In this document: piece after piece, positions 11,798-22,330 of the stretch
Numbering within the stretch: position 1 is the stretch's first letter
Layout: each line of letters begins with the position of its first letter
Source of the DNA: Schizochytrium sp. TIO01
Taxonomy: Eukaryota > Sar > Bigyra > Thraustochytrida > Thraustochytriidae
NCBI GenBank assembly: GCA_004764695.1
Contig: SMSO01000025.1
Span: forward strand, 5,200,362-5,264,361
DNA: 64,000 nt
Direction: 5' to 3'
Notes under the pieces: model-generated
The model's database searches: none
Told to the model about the DNA's origin: nothing
Seen by the model: only the letters and a program-made list of their open reading frames with translations
Position numbers and translations under genes: made by a program

Positions 11798-13138
11798 TTA
11801 CATGGTCATGTCGACCTCGAGGTCGTCAAGAGAGAACATGTTTTCGTTGCTGGCGAGGTACTCCTCCAGGGGCTTAATGACTTCATTAGAGGTAGGCGGT
11901 TCAATGTCCATAGGCCAGTTGAAGACGTGCTCTTCATCGTGGTCCGGCATGCGAAGCACAGCCTCGTCGCTGGTGAGCGGTGAGGGTTGCTCAGTGGTTT
12001 CGGGTGCCTCATAGGGACGAAAGTTATCCAGCTGCACGCTGTGGCGCAGACGCCGTGGCACAGTGCAGGCGTACACATCAAATTCTGTGATATCCACAAG
12101 CCACTCCTTGCCAAAACGGTCACGCACGTGCACATCAGGAATGCGACCAATGAAATGCCAAAAGTCCTCACGTCCATTCTCATCGTAGACCATGGGAACG
12201 CTAAGCCAATAGCTGAGGCACATGCGGAGCCTCCGGGCACGGTCATCCACGACCGCCATGGTATCGAGCCAGAACTTATAGTACCCAGGCTTGCTGTCAC
12301 AGCGCTGTTGCATCTCCTCGTGCGAGACAAACCAGTTGCACCAGTTGGGTCCTGCAAACATATGGCGCTTGCCCTGCTCAATAAGCACCATGTACGAGCA
12401 CGGTCTTGGTACATCGGTGCGCTTCTGGCGCAGGTACTCTTGCTGGCCTTCGGGCGGTGCAACGCAGTCTGCCTCAAAGTTCTTCACAGCACCAGCATCA
12501 AGGGCCTGGAACTCGGGGTTTCGTGGCAGACCCGGGTTCGCAAGAGTAGCAGGGAAGGGGATTTCCTCGCGAAGACCCAGGGCAATTGCCAAGGTGGTGA
12601 AGGCGTGAAGAAGTGGCAAGGAATTGTCTGCAGCACTCATTTCGCCCATAATCCGAGCGTACGACGCGAGAGCAGGGGGGGCTTGGCGAAGACCATTCTC
12701 GCGAAGAATTGAGCCCAAAGCACTCGCAAAGCGGTACTGCAAGAGACAGTTTGAGTGAGGAAATAGCGCCTCGAGAGCATCTTCCGAGATGCGCAGACGA
12801 CGGCGCTCTTCTTCGTGCTCGGCATCCATCGCGGGGCCGCTGGAACTTGATGAACTACGGCTCGCAGGTTGGGGCATAGGGCTAAAAGTCGAGGATGCCG
12901 ATGTGGATACGGTTGACGAAGATGGTTGCGACGAAGAAGCGGATGTAGAGACATGGGACGAAGAAGATGCTTGGGAAGCAGCAAGCTGAGGCATTGTCAC
13001 AGCAGGAGGACGTCCACGAGGTAGTTGTTCACGACGCACACAAACAAGCCCACGCTTAAGACAACGATCACATGCCTCCTCTTGCTCCTCCGGCATGGCA
13101 CACTTGCGGTGGGCACGATGACAGGCTTCACAGCTCAT
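11798..13138 (-). CDS. Zn(II)2Cys6 binuclear-cluster DNA-binding protein (446 aa)
   Basis: The ATG is 13138–13136. Residues C3, C6, C13, C23, C26 and C33 give C-x2-C-x6-C-x9-C-x2-C-x6-C, a perfect GAL4-type binuclear zinc cluster, with basic residues between the second and third Cys as in fungal DNA-binding domains. PRGRPP at 40–45 resembles an AT-hook. A Ser-rich linker (54–100) follows, then a C-terminal region of about 300 residues rich in aromatic residues with no family I can name; it might be a PAS-like or other ligand domain, but that is a guess. The protein is therefore probably a nuclear transcription regulator. A TATATAAA stretch (13165–13172) lies just 5' of the start. This domain is best known from fungi, so its occurrence here is notable. 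The zinc cluster is secure; the regulatory role is inferred. Confidence 0.88.
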   Translation of the reverse strand: MSCEACHRAHRKCAMPEEQEEACDRCLKRGLVCVRREQLPRGRPPAVTMPQLAASQASSSSHVSTSASSSQPSSSTVSTSASSTFSPMPQPASRSSSSSSGPAMDAEHEEERRRLRISEDALEALFPHSNCLLQYRFASALGSILRENGLRQAPPALASYARIMGEMSAADNSLPLLHAFTTLAIALGLREEIPFPATLANPGLPRNPEFQALDAGAVKNFEADCVAPPEGQQEYLRQKRTDVPRPCSYMVLIEQGKRHMFAGPNWCNWFVSHEEMQQRCDSKPGYYKFWLDTMAVVDDRARRLRMCLSYWLSVPMVYDENGREDFWHFIGRIPDVHVRDRFGKEWLVDITEFDVYACTVPRRLRHSVQLDNFRPYEAPETTEQPSPLTSDEAVLRMPDHDEEHVFNWPMDIEPPTSNEVIKPLEEYLASNENMFSLDDLEVDMTM

Positions 13139-13673
13139 GGTTGCTTTCGATTTTGATTAACGTGTATATAAATTGGTTGCGTTCCGGGTTTGTTTTTGGT
13201 TTTTGGTCGAAATTGGTGCCAACCTTTTCTGAGACGGCTCAGGTTTTGATTAGGGTTTTGCTTATAAGATTTGATCCGCTTAGGCGAAATCAACAAATCC
13301 TCAAGCAAGCTTGATGAGATTTCGCGTCAGATGAGCACAGTCGAGCTCTACTGTGCTTTTCCTGGCTCAGAATGAAGCAAGACGACCAGAGTCACTCAGC
13401 AGCCGAAAGACCGACCACCTCAGCAGTAGCTGCGACGATGATGACGATGTGCGATGCTAGGGAGAGTCGATTCAGACAGATCGTTCGTCGAAGGCTCTGC
13501 CTTCTTAAGGTACTCCTGAAGCTCTCTGTGTGCGAGTTGGCGAGGGCGGGTCTCGGGTCTTTGAGCAGGCGGCGAGGCCCTGTCTTTTCGCGCTCTGCTA
13601 ACAGAGACAAACCGATCTCGCAGTTCGTCTGAAGACAAAAAGTTAGTAAAGATGCAGAAGAGTAGAGTTAATA

Positions 13674-13722
13674 AAACAAACAAACAAACAAACCAACAAA
13701 CAAACAAAACAAAACAAAAACA
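13674..13722. repeat. (AAAC)n microsatellite
   Basis: About 49 bp of ACAAACAA units with one CCAA interruption, drifting into AAAAC units at the 3' end. Confidence 0.9.
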
Positions 13723-15073
13723 GAAAACTTTTTATATTATGCAAAATAAACTTGAAAGGGTTGTGAACGAGTGAAATAGCACGTCTTTCTCAAATATAAT
13801 TCTTTAAAAAAAATAAAGAATTCAATTTTAATTCATTTCATTTCTTTATTTATTATTAATTAAACCAGATACCTCCATTTCTTATAAGGTTTCTGATCTC
13901 CAATTTCGAGTTCATAGCATTGAATTAAAAAGATCCTCTGTACAACCTAGGAGAAGAAGCAGAACAAGCCTCCAAAGAACAGGCCATCCCGAAGAAGACG
14001 CAGCTCACTAGTTCTCTTTCGGTCGCCATACGCCCCCTCCTCAAAAAAGAAGCTCCGTACTTCGTTTCGTTGATTCCCCGCCTCAGCTTTTCATCATTTT
14101 ACTTCCTTTCGAGGTGTTGACCCGAGTCGACGTAAGTAAACTTTAAAAAAAGAAAAGAAAAGAAAAAGTTTATCTTTGATTCCGGTATACGTAAGTAAGT
14201 AAGTAGGAAATAAATAAATAAATAAATAAATTATAAAAGTGAGTAAGTCATTCATTCCGTGAAAGGAAGTAAGGAAGGAAGGATCATTGGAATTGAGGGC
14301 TTCCAAGTACACGCCTGAAGGCGCCTTCTCTCAGGCCTGGGAGTCTGGCATATGGCAATCGCCCTAAACTGCCTCGGCGGGCGTTACGCCTGTTCCCACT
14401 CTGAAACGTGTAGTGTGGTCCAAGCTCGAGAGCAGGACGTGGCAATTTCTATTTGACAATGTGCTCGCGGCGAACTGTATGCATTGCGTGAGGACTGGCC
14501 AAGTGTTGGCTTCTTTCTTCTTTCTTCTGACCTTCTCTGCGATTTCTGTTTCTATCCCTATCACTATATAAGAAAAAAGAAAGAAAGAGTGATGTAATGT
14601 ACTGTAATTGAATTATAAGTAAGATAGAAAGACTCCCTCAGCTTTCGTCTTTCAGTATTCACAATCGCATTTTTCATGGTTCTTTTTACTGTTTTTAATT
14701 AATATATTAGAGTAGACTTTATTAACTTATTTGTTTGTTTGTTTATTCAGTTAAATGGAATAGATATCATAGAGTGCGTATGGATGTTCTAGTCTAACAG
14801 AGGAAGTGCTACGGGCAAGCGTAGGCGCTCCTAGTGCCCCGGCGCACTTTTCTTTTCATTCATCTCTTTTGCTGGGAGTGCGCATTTTGTTTCACAGTTT
14901 CGAGTTGTTTCTTAGCTTGTTTCTCAATTTCAATTTCAAGTTGTGTGTCTCGTGGCTCCTTCTTCCATCGTTCTGTTGTTGACAGAGCAAAGCTGCTCCG
15001 CGTGGCATGAAAACCCGCAGAAGAAGTCTGCGTCTCGTTGAAGGTTTCTGGTTGGTATTCCGATCGATCGGTT

Positions 15074-15165
15074 GCATTGCTTTGCTTTGCTCTGCTTTGC
15101 TTTGCTTTGCTTTGCTCTGCTTTGCTCTGCTTTGCTCTGCTTTGCTCTGCTTTGCTCTGCTTTGG
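15074..15165. repeat. (GCTTT/GCTCT)n compound pentanucleotide repeat
   Basis: Pentamers GCTTT and GCTCT; in the second half they alternate strictly to give a perfect 10-bp unit repeated about five times. Frames over it encode ALLCFALLC- or KQSKAEQS-type repeats and are not genes. Confidence 0.95.
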
Positions 15166-15431
15166 CGAAAGAAAGCTTTGCTTCTGTAAGTTCTATGGCC
15201 AAACTCACTCATATCTTCAACTGAGCCATTCGTAAAGGACGATGATCTTTCGTTCGTGGAAAGATCGACAGAAGTCGTGCGCCGTGCACCTGAAAGCTTG
15301 CGATCGATGGGCTCGCCAGGCCTCAGCAGTTTCCACCGCTTCACTTGCAGGACCAAGACGACGTGGGCTCTGAGCGGCGTTCTGAGGCGAGCTGGAAAAG
15401 AGTTCGGGCTGCCAGAGATGAATTCGTGATT

Positions 15432-15590
15432 CATGAATGAATGAATAAACGAATAAACGAATGAACGAACGAATGAATGAATGAATGAATGAATAATGAA
15501 TAAAAAAATGAATGAATGAAAAAATGAATGAATGAAAAAATGAATGAATGAAAAAATGAATGAATAAGAAAACGAATGAATGAATGAAAA
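15432..15590. repeat. (GAAT)n with higher-order GAATGAATGAAAAAAT units
   Basis: About 160 bp. The start mixes GAATAAAC and GAACGAAC, the centre is pure TGAA, and the end has 16–20-bp units in which an A6 run separates GAATGAATGAA blocks. Confidence 0.93.
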
Positions 15591-15824
15591 CCTTTTGTCA
15601 TAAGCACCATTGCGATCGACAAAGCGAAGAGGCATCAGAGTGGAACTTGGGCCTGAAAACAAGCTGCCTTCAAGAGGCGAAGAAAGCTCATGCTGTCAGC
15701 TGCGACTTCGACCTTGACTTTGACTTCTTCGCTGTAATCATGAATGAATGACTGTAGATTGTGCCACCGAATGTTTCTTTATAAAATACACAAACTGTTG
15801 GAAACATGATCATCTACGAAATAG

Positions 15825-15853
15825 CGAACAAACAAACAAATAAACAAACAAAC
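15825..15853. repeat. (AAAC)n microsatellite
   Basis: Short ACAAACAAATAAACAAAC tract of about 29 bp. Confidence 0.85.
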
Positions 15854-16002
15854 ACGTTCGCAGTTCATCACCTCTGCCGCCATGAAACAAGCTCCAGGCT
15901 TCTGCAGCCCGCGATCCTTAAGAATCAGACGCTCCAAGCCAGCCAGGCGGAGATCTTTGAGCCTTGAATGCTTCGACGTCCTCTGCGACCGTGGCCAACG
16001 AA

Positions 16003-16032
16003 AGAAGACGAAGACGAAGACGAAGACGAGGA
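16003..16032. repeat. (GAAGAC)n hexanucleotide repeat
   Basis: Five copies of GAAGAC, one degenerate, at the 3' edge of the second microsatellite block. Confidence 0.9.
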
Positions 16033-19000
16033 CATAGAAGGCTTTCGCAGCGCCCTTCCCTCCTGCGCCGTGTCCTGTATCATTGGCCAGTTCTCACCAC
16101 TCCCACAATTGCTCTCCTGCGGGACTCGTAGTCGGGCTTCTCCTAGCAAGGTGCCAGTGTACCGGACCTCGCGTATCTGCTTGGGCCTTTCTCCATCAGA
16201 GAGAGGAAACTTTGCGGAGATGAGCTCGAAAGATTGGCTGTAGACAATCGATCGATCGACCATCATCAATCAGTCGATCAGAATCCAAGAAGGGCTTCTT
16301 CATGAAACCTGGCAAGAGCAGCTGCCGTTTATTGGCGGGCAGCTTCTGAAGCAAGTTAGTTGGCTTGAAGAGCATTGCTTCCTTCTAGGTCTTTGGGGAA
16401 AGGAAGGCCAACATTGTTGGCCTTTCGAAGGGTTCTTCCTTTGGCTTGCAAACTCGAAGGAGAGGGAGAAAGGGATAAGGCCGAATTCCTTTCTACTATT
16501 ATTGATGGGTTGCGGGTTTTTGGCGTCGTTGTAGATGCCCGCCTTGACGGATTACACAGTTTAACAAAGCTATGGGCAGGAGATACCTTTGGAGACAGAA
16601 ACTCAAGCAAAAGCGTCGGCTTGGAGACGTAAAACACGCCGTGTTTGGGCATCATAAGGCGGGCCCATTGGCTGTTCTAGCTAGCTTTGGGGGTTTCGTT
16701 CTTTCACGACACGAGAGCTAGCTGACGATGATGATGATTGTGTCACCTTGCACATGAATTACGTGTATGTGTATGTATGTGTCATCGTGAAAGCAAACTT
16801 GCGATAACGGTGGACAGTCTTGCTTCTCGATCCGTACGCAGTGCCTTAGTTGTACGTGTCCACTATCGTTGCTCAAGGTGACGCAGCCTCAGGACCATGC
16901 TGTCGTGGAGCTAACACGCCCGCCCGCCTCGGGGAGGCTTTATGTTCAGGCGATGATTGTTTGGCTCAGAGAGGCCAAAGAAATTGTTGGGGAAAAGGAG
17001 CGTCACAAGGCGAAGGACAGGAGATGAGTTGGCAACTTGAAGGAATGGATTGGCGTGATGAACAGCGAAATGATGCCATGCTAGCCACAGATAGCATCGA
17101 AGAACTTACTTCAACATGAGATTTATTTCAAAGAGTTAGTCTGAATGGATTTCGTATCCAAGACTGATAAATCGCGGGGATCGGCTCCTGGAATTGATCG
17201 AGCTAGACGGCTGCAATCTTTATACAAGGTCAAGGGCTACCTAACACAACGTAGAGATGATTGAGCTCAGTTGACTGACATCTAGGAGGAGCACGAAGCC
17301 AAAGAGCGGGCCTAATTGATGAATGCCAGTAAGCACGTACAAGTGCGGCTACAAACTGACGCAGAATACATGAGAACCAATTGCGGGGTATAAATTCTGA
17401 TTATAGCTTCGCAATGCTGCCTCAAAATAGAACTTAGTACCTGGTGTACCTGAATAAATCTGTGCCGCTCAGTTATGCCCAAAAGCTTTTAAAGCTTGCC
17501 AGGTGGGTGTTTTTACTAATGTATTGTGAGAGTTACTTGGCGATGAGCTCCAACTTTCCGCATTATCTGTTCTTCGCCAGCGATTGTCGTCTGTGTCCCG
17601 CTCATTTAAAGACGAGTCCTATATCCGTAAACGTTCAGTCGATGATGAGCTTTGCAGATTTGCTTTCTGCATTGGTGATCGTGCATACAGCTCTGGCTGG
17701 CAATCTTATAGATTCTGGTCGAGTCAAATATAATGAAGTTTATGTGCAAGTTTGCGAAATGCCTGCAAAGTTACATCTTAATTGGTCGTGAGCAAGATCA
17801 TGATAAAACCACCGACCAAGCTAGGCTCCGTCCTTTGGAGGCTCGAGGCTTGACTTCGAAAGAAAGTCAAGTACGCCAGAGTGGGTCGCACGGATGCGAA
17901 CTCAGCAATGCTGCCAGGAAAATAAGTTTTCGTAAATTCGCTTGAAGACAAGATCCCAAAGACGGAAACTGTGTGGTCGCTTTTGTAAGTGGCTGAAGAT
18001 TGCTTGGCCACGAGGAATCACAATCGTTCGATAATGACGATCCTCTTCTCACTCGCTTCCTATGCGTGCACTTGGAGCCTGGCTGGCTGCAAATGCTTAA
18101 TTTTGATTCCTATTGCCCACCTTCACTAGCTCACTCCTCAGAAGTTAGCCTATCTACTTCTACTCGCTACTACATGATGATGCCGGTGCCGTGGTACATG
18201 TCGAAAAGGAGACTTTTTCAAGTGATCCCTCCTTTAACTAAAGTATTAAAGGGAAGGCCTGGAAGTCGTCTCACTTTTAGTCGCACCTTATGTTTTTGAT
18301 AAAAGTAGGTACCTAAGGAGGTTGTTGCGTAGTGACCAAGGTTCGATAATTTACGCTGGCACAGAGGCCAAGAGCTGCTGCCCTGAACAAGTTTTATAAA
18401 TCTTCTCAGCGAAGTATCCGAGAAGGACTGGGCGAGTCTGGAAAGTCGAATGCTTGTGCAGCAAGTAGATTAATGCATGTGTATGTGTATGTTTATAATT
18501 TTATTTTTTACTTCGAACTGATGAGCTTTTCTTCTCTTTTCTTTTTTCTATTTAATTTAAAAAAAAAAAAGAACTGGAACTTGTAGGCAAACAAGTAAAC
18601 AATAAAAAACAATAAATCTTCAATCTGCTAGGCTCTTGACTATGAGGTAGTATATATAAACAAAAGCCTGGCCATTCAATTTTATAACATTTTATCATGT
18701 GTCATGATGTATGCTTTCATTTTAAAATTACCAAACGAATAAAAGATAAAAGATAAAGAAAAACTAAAAAAGATCTCTTCTTGGCGGCTCAAGCTATGGA
18801 AAGGCTTGTTCAGCTCAAGGAGGCGTCGATCCATTCATATCTGGTTTCGATCTACAAGCGTACGGCGCTCGAAACCAGGTAAATCGGCGCAATAACAAAC
18901 CGATTCCTAAATCTGAAGATGTAAAGGCACATTACAGTGGTTTGGCAGATGGTCAAATGCCGGAGCAGCAGTCGGCTTTCAAGGCCTCGCGAAGTACAAA

Positions 19001-19593
19001 TTCACGAGAGCGCGGCACTCCCAATGTCGTGAATCGTGCTGTAGTGGCAAAACAAATTAATGCTACGAAAGAAACGAATGCACACGCATGATACTTTGCG
19101 TTGTGAAACTCTAAAAGTTTTCATTCAAGTAGAGAGCAAAAGAATAAAAATAGCTAGCTGATAAGCGTGCTGCAATGACCAGAATTTCGCTCTTTCTAAA
19201 CTAACAAAGGCGTAAATATATGAGCTACCCAGGTTAGAGGCTAATCCGTAGATACTAGGAAGAGGTAAAATCGATGCCACAAAAGGAAGAAAAGATGATT
19301 TGATTTAGGTTGGACATTTTATGAAGGTATGCTTGCTGGCCTTGTTTAGAGATTAGACAATGATGTGCAAAAGCATGGTTTAGTGGATAGCAACGGGCAG
19401 GTAAAAACAAATAGATCTACGAAGCGAGAAAAGTCTAGGTGTTTTAGATCTCAGGTTCAAATTGCTGTGAGACTGACCAAAGCAAACAGACCTAGCCACA
19501 ACTTGCAAAACACATGGCATTGAACAGGTCAAGTGTGCATGCGTGAAACACGGGAATGATTAGTCGGCAGGAAAGAAAAATAACGAAGTATAT

Positions 19594-20246
19594 CTAGTAC
19601 TCCTCGCCCTCAGGAGGCTGGTGGTGACGGCTGGCACGCTTCATCTGCTCACGCAAGTAGCAGAGGCAAGTGGCAATGGAGCAGTCGCGATTCCAACCAG
19701 GGATGCGGGACACTGCGCCCGTGGTCTGATCAACACAACTCATGTTAATCTTGGTCACAAAGGTAATCTCTGGAGGGTTGTCAGGGTAAGATTCATCACA
19801 GTAAACCTTGAGAGAAAAGATACGATCACCAAGGCTAGTGTTTTGCGGACCAATGATGCTGGCGTTCCAGCTTGACAGGGTAATGTCCTCAGGGTCGGCG
19901 AGGCCTAACAATAGTTTCATCCATTACATCCAGTTCATTTTCCCAAACGGTCATCACACAGAAAGAAATGTCTTGGTCAGTAATTCTGCTTTTAATTCCT
20001 CAATCAGGCCAAACCAAAAGCTCTGTCATAAAAATCTTCTACACAGCACCTACCATAAGATACGAAGCCTGCGTGAGGGGCAGGGACACCGCCACCCTTC
20101 TCTCCCTGCTCGAGCTCCTCAAGAAGCTTGAAGCTCCGTGGAACTGTTTCAAAAAGGAAATTAGAACACTGATACATTAGAATCTCATTTCTTCAAAATG
20201 ACCTTTGCATTGTATAGAATAACTTACCAATGACAGGAGCAGCCAT
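19594..20246 (-). CDS. UBE2V: Ubiquitin-conjugating enzyme variant (UEV, Mms2/UBE2V type), three exons
   Basis: Exons are 20228–20246 (19 bp), 20054–20143 (90 bp) and 19594–19904 (311 bp), total 420 bp or 139 residues, matching the family (about 140). Introns of 84 and 149 bp have GTAAGTT/ACAG and GTAGGTG/TTAG ends. The spliced N-terminus reads VPRSFKLLEELEQGEKG followed by SYGLADPEDITL, and the core has IIGP, DRIFSLKVYC, YPDNPP and FVTKINM, all typical of UBE2V1/Mms2. The E2 HPN motif and catalytic Cys are absent, as expected for UEVs. The family pairs with Ubc13 to build K63-linked ubiquitin chains in DNA-damage tolerance and signalling. The C-terminus RASRHHQPPEGEEY keeps the family's QPPEG signature. 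The Ubc13 partner is not in this window. Confidence 0.95.
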
Positions 20247-22330
20247 GATTTTAACTTAGTATGTCTTCTACTCGAAAATTTGGATAAAGCTATTTATTAT
20301 CCATTAGCACGAATTTTTTTTGACGATAGCCAGGGTTTCTCCAAGGTTATATCCAAATAATAGGTTGTCGAGAATTGATCAAAGTCATCCGTCCACAGAA
20401 TTGAGAACCGAGGCGCAGTCATTAAGTTTCATGAAGCTATTTAAGTTAGTTTGCCCGCCCATTTGCACATGAACACTAATCTCCGTATCTTATGCATCTT
20501 ATCTCTTAGCAGAATTATCTTCCCCCCCTCCCTCGAAATTATCAGAATAATGTTTTTGATCTAAACAAAGGAATCTCCACTCTCTATATCCTCTGCACCC
20601 CTTGCCAGGATGATTTGCCCCGGCGTCCTCCCAAGAGCTATCAGAATAATGCTCTTCGATCTTAGGGGATAAATCTCCGCTGTTCATATGCCTTTCGTTG
20701 CTCTATATTAAAAACAAAAGAACAACAAAAAAACACGAAAACTAGAGACGGTGACAGGTAACCCAAGGAATAAAATACTCCAAATAAAGTATTGCTTCCA
20801 GCTCAAGCTGTGCAGAGCAGCGGTACCTCCCGAGAGTGCTGTCAGCATCTCCACAGGGCTAGCGACTTTGCAAAGGCTTTCGATTAGGCCACGACATATC
20901 TGACTTCTCACAAACTCTAGCGCCGCAAGCAGGCTGCACACTGCTCAAGATACCCCTGCAGGAGCCACGAAAGGAATGTACATTATCCGATACATATGCA
21001 ACGCACCGCTCTCAAAGCTTCGCCAAAGCGAGTCTGCAGCAAAAGCACCGTCGCGGCGATGGTCTTCTCTTTCTTCGCCTCCTTCATAATAACAGTAATA
21101 ACAGTAATAGTCGTACCTAGCCTTTGATGCGCTAAACACGAGGCAAGAACTTTGGGAATATTTAGAACTCCAAGAACTCCAAGAACTCAAAGTATATCCA
21201 GAATTTTAGGAACAACTAGAACATACGTACGAGGTAGTTAGTTACCTTGCTAGGTTCACCGTCGGATGTGAAAAAGGAGTTGCTGGTAGGTACTTGAAAG
21301 TGCAGCGATTATAATCGTTGCAAAACTGAAGAATGAACGGCAATTTGCACCCAAAGTCTCAGTCAAAGACCTTTAGTTCATACGCCCAAATTGGGCGATA
21401 AAGCTTGACGAATCCTCACAAGAGGCCTGGCAAAGAATGGCAAAGCCTTTGGCGTACTACAAGGCCTAGTTTGGTACGCTAGTCTCGTAGAGAGTAATCC
21501 GTAGATAGGGAAGGACTCTGTGAGAAGATAGAGAGGGGAAAAAAAGGCGCTGCTTAGTGATATGCTCCTAAGCGCCCTCTAGGGGCTCTTAGGTACATAG
21601 TCCTCTCCTGAATAGTCTACAGTGCAAAGGTCCTATAAATGGGGAATTGAGTTTGTTTCACTTACAGAGATAGTTTAGTGCACTTGTGTTGGCCTTTTCG
21701 AGTGGATATTGTTCTGCAGGGTAGACCTTCAAAGGTACTAGGACACTATTACCAGCGCATGATAGAACAAAGAGGAGCGAACGATAGAAGAGAAGAGATA
21801 AGGGAGAAGAAGGGGTGCTCGATCAGTCCACGATCGAAGCTTGCGGCGGCTGCAGGCAGAGCGGTTTCCGGTGCCCTTGGGCTCTGAGAGGGCGTTGGGA
21901 GACTGCCTCCAAGCCCTGCGATTCAGGCGTCTGCGGAGGGTCAACAGTGTTTTTGACCAGCTGTGACATTGGTGCAGGAAAAACCTCACGTTTGGTCATC
22001 CTTTCTTTTCTTTTCCTGCAGCGTTGATACATAGAAAGAGAGAGGAGCTCGTTTGTTCTTCGTCCTCTGTGGTGAAGACGACCTCGCGACTTCATAACAC
22101 TGCCCAGTGTTAAGCTAAATATCTAGAAAGCTCACGAGGCACTAAACGTGAAGTCTTGAGAAATTGGCACTGAGGTTGCGGCTTTCAAGTCTCGTATCCT
22201 CAATATTTTCAGAGTTTCTGGAGTTCTGGCCAAGTTAAGAAATCGAACTCAAGGTTGAAATTAGCATTGCTATCGACAAATAGTGTAAGCTCGTCTCGCA
22301 ACAATTAACGAGGGAAGAATCAACGTAAGA
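20247..22330. other. Divergent intergenic region
   Basis: Lies between the 5' ends of the UEV (-) and an unknown gene (+), so it should contain both promoters. No gene is recognised. It holds an imperfect triplicated segment (20478–20700, listed separately) and a short AGAACTCCA triplet repeat near 21,169–21,190. Confidence 0.5.
20478..20700. repeat. Imperfect tandem repeat, about 95–100 bp unit
   Basis: AATCTCC words start at 20478, 20572 and 20672, each followed within about 10 bp by an ATAT-like word. The last two copies also share TATCAGAATAATG about 35–40 bp earlier, and a GATCT word between. Similarity is partial, so the duplication is old. Confidence 0.55.

Larger units (their letters stand above)
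13139..19593. other. Gene-poor 6.4-kb intergenic block with microsatellites
   Basis: No recognisable gene. The part from 13.6 to 16.0 kb is packed with simple repeats, listed separately; 16.3–19.6 kb looks like ordinary AT-rich spacer. The longest frames (115 codons at 17,444; 100 codons near 16,360) begin with non-ATG codons or lack any motif. Weak A-box- and B-box-like words at 19,376 and 19,454 do not fold as a tRNA. Confidence 0.5.

Noticed and set aside
19376-19464. tRNA-like A box (TGGTTTAGTGGATAGCA) and B box (GGTTCAAATT)
   Set aside because: The boxes are 78 bp apart, the acceptor and T stems do not pair, and no anticodon arm forms. A decayed tRNA-derived element is possible but not supportable.
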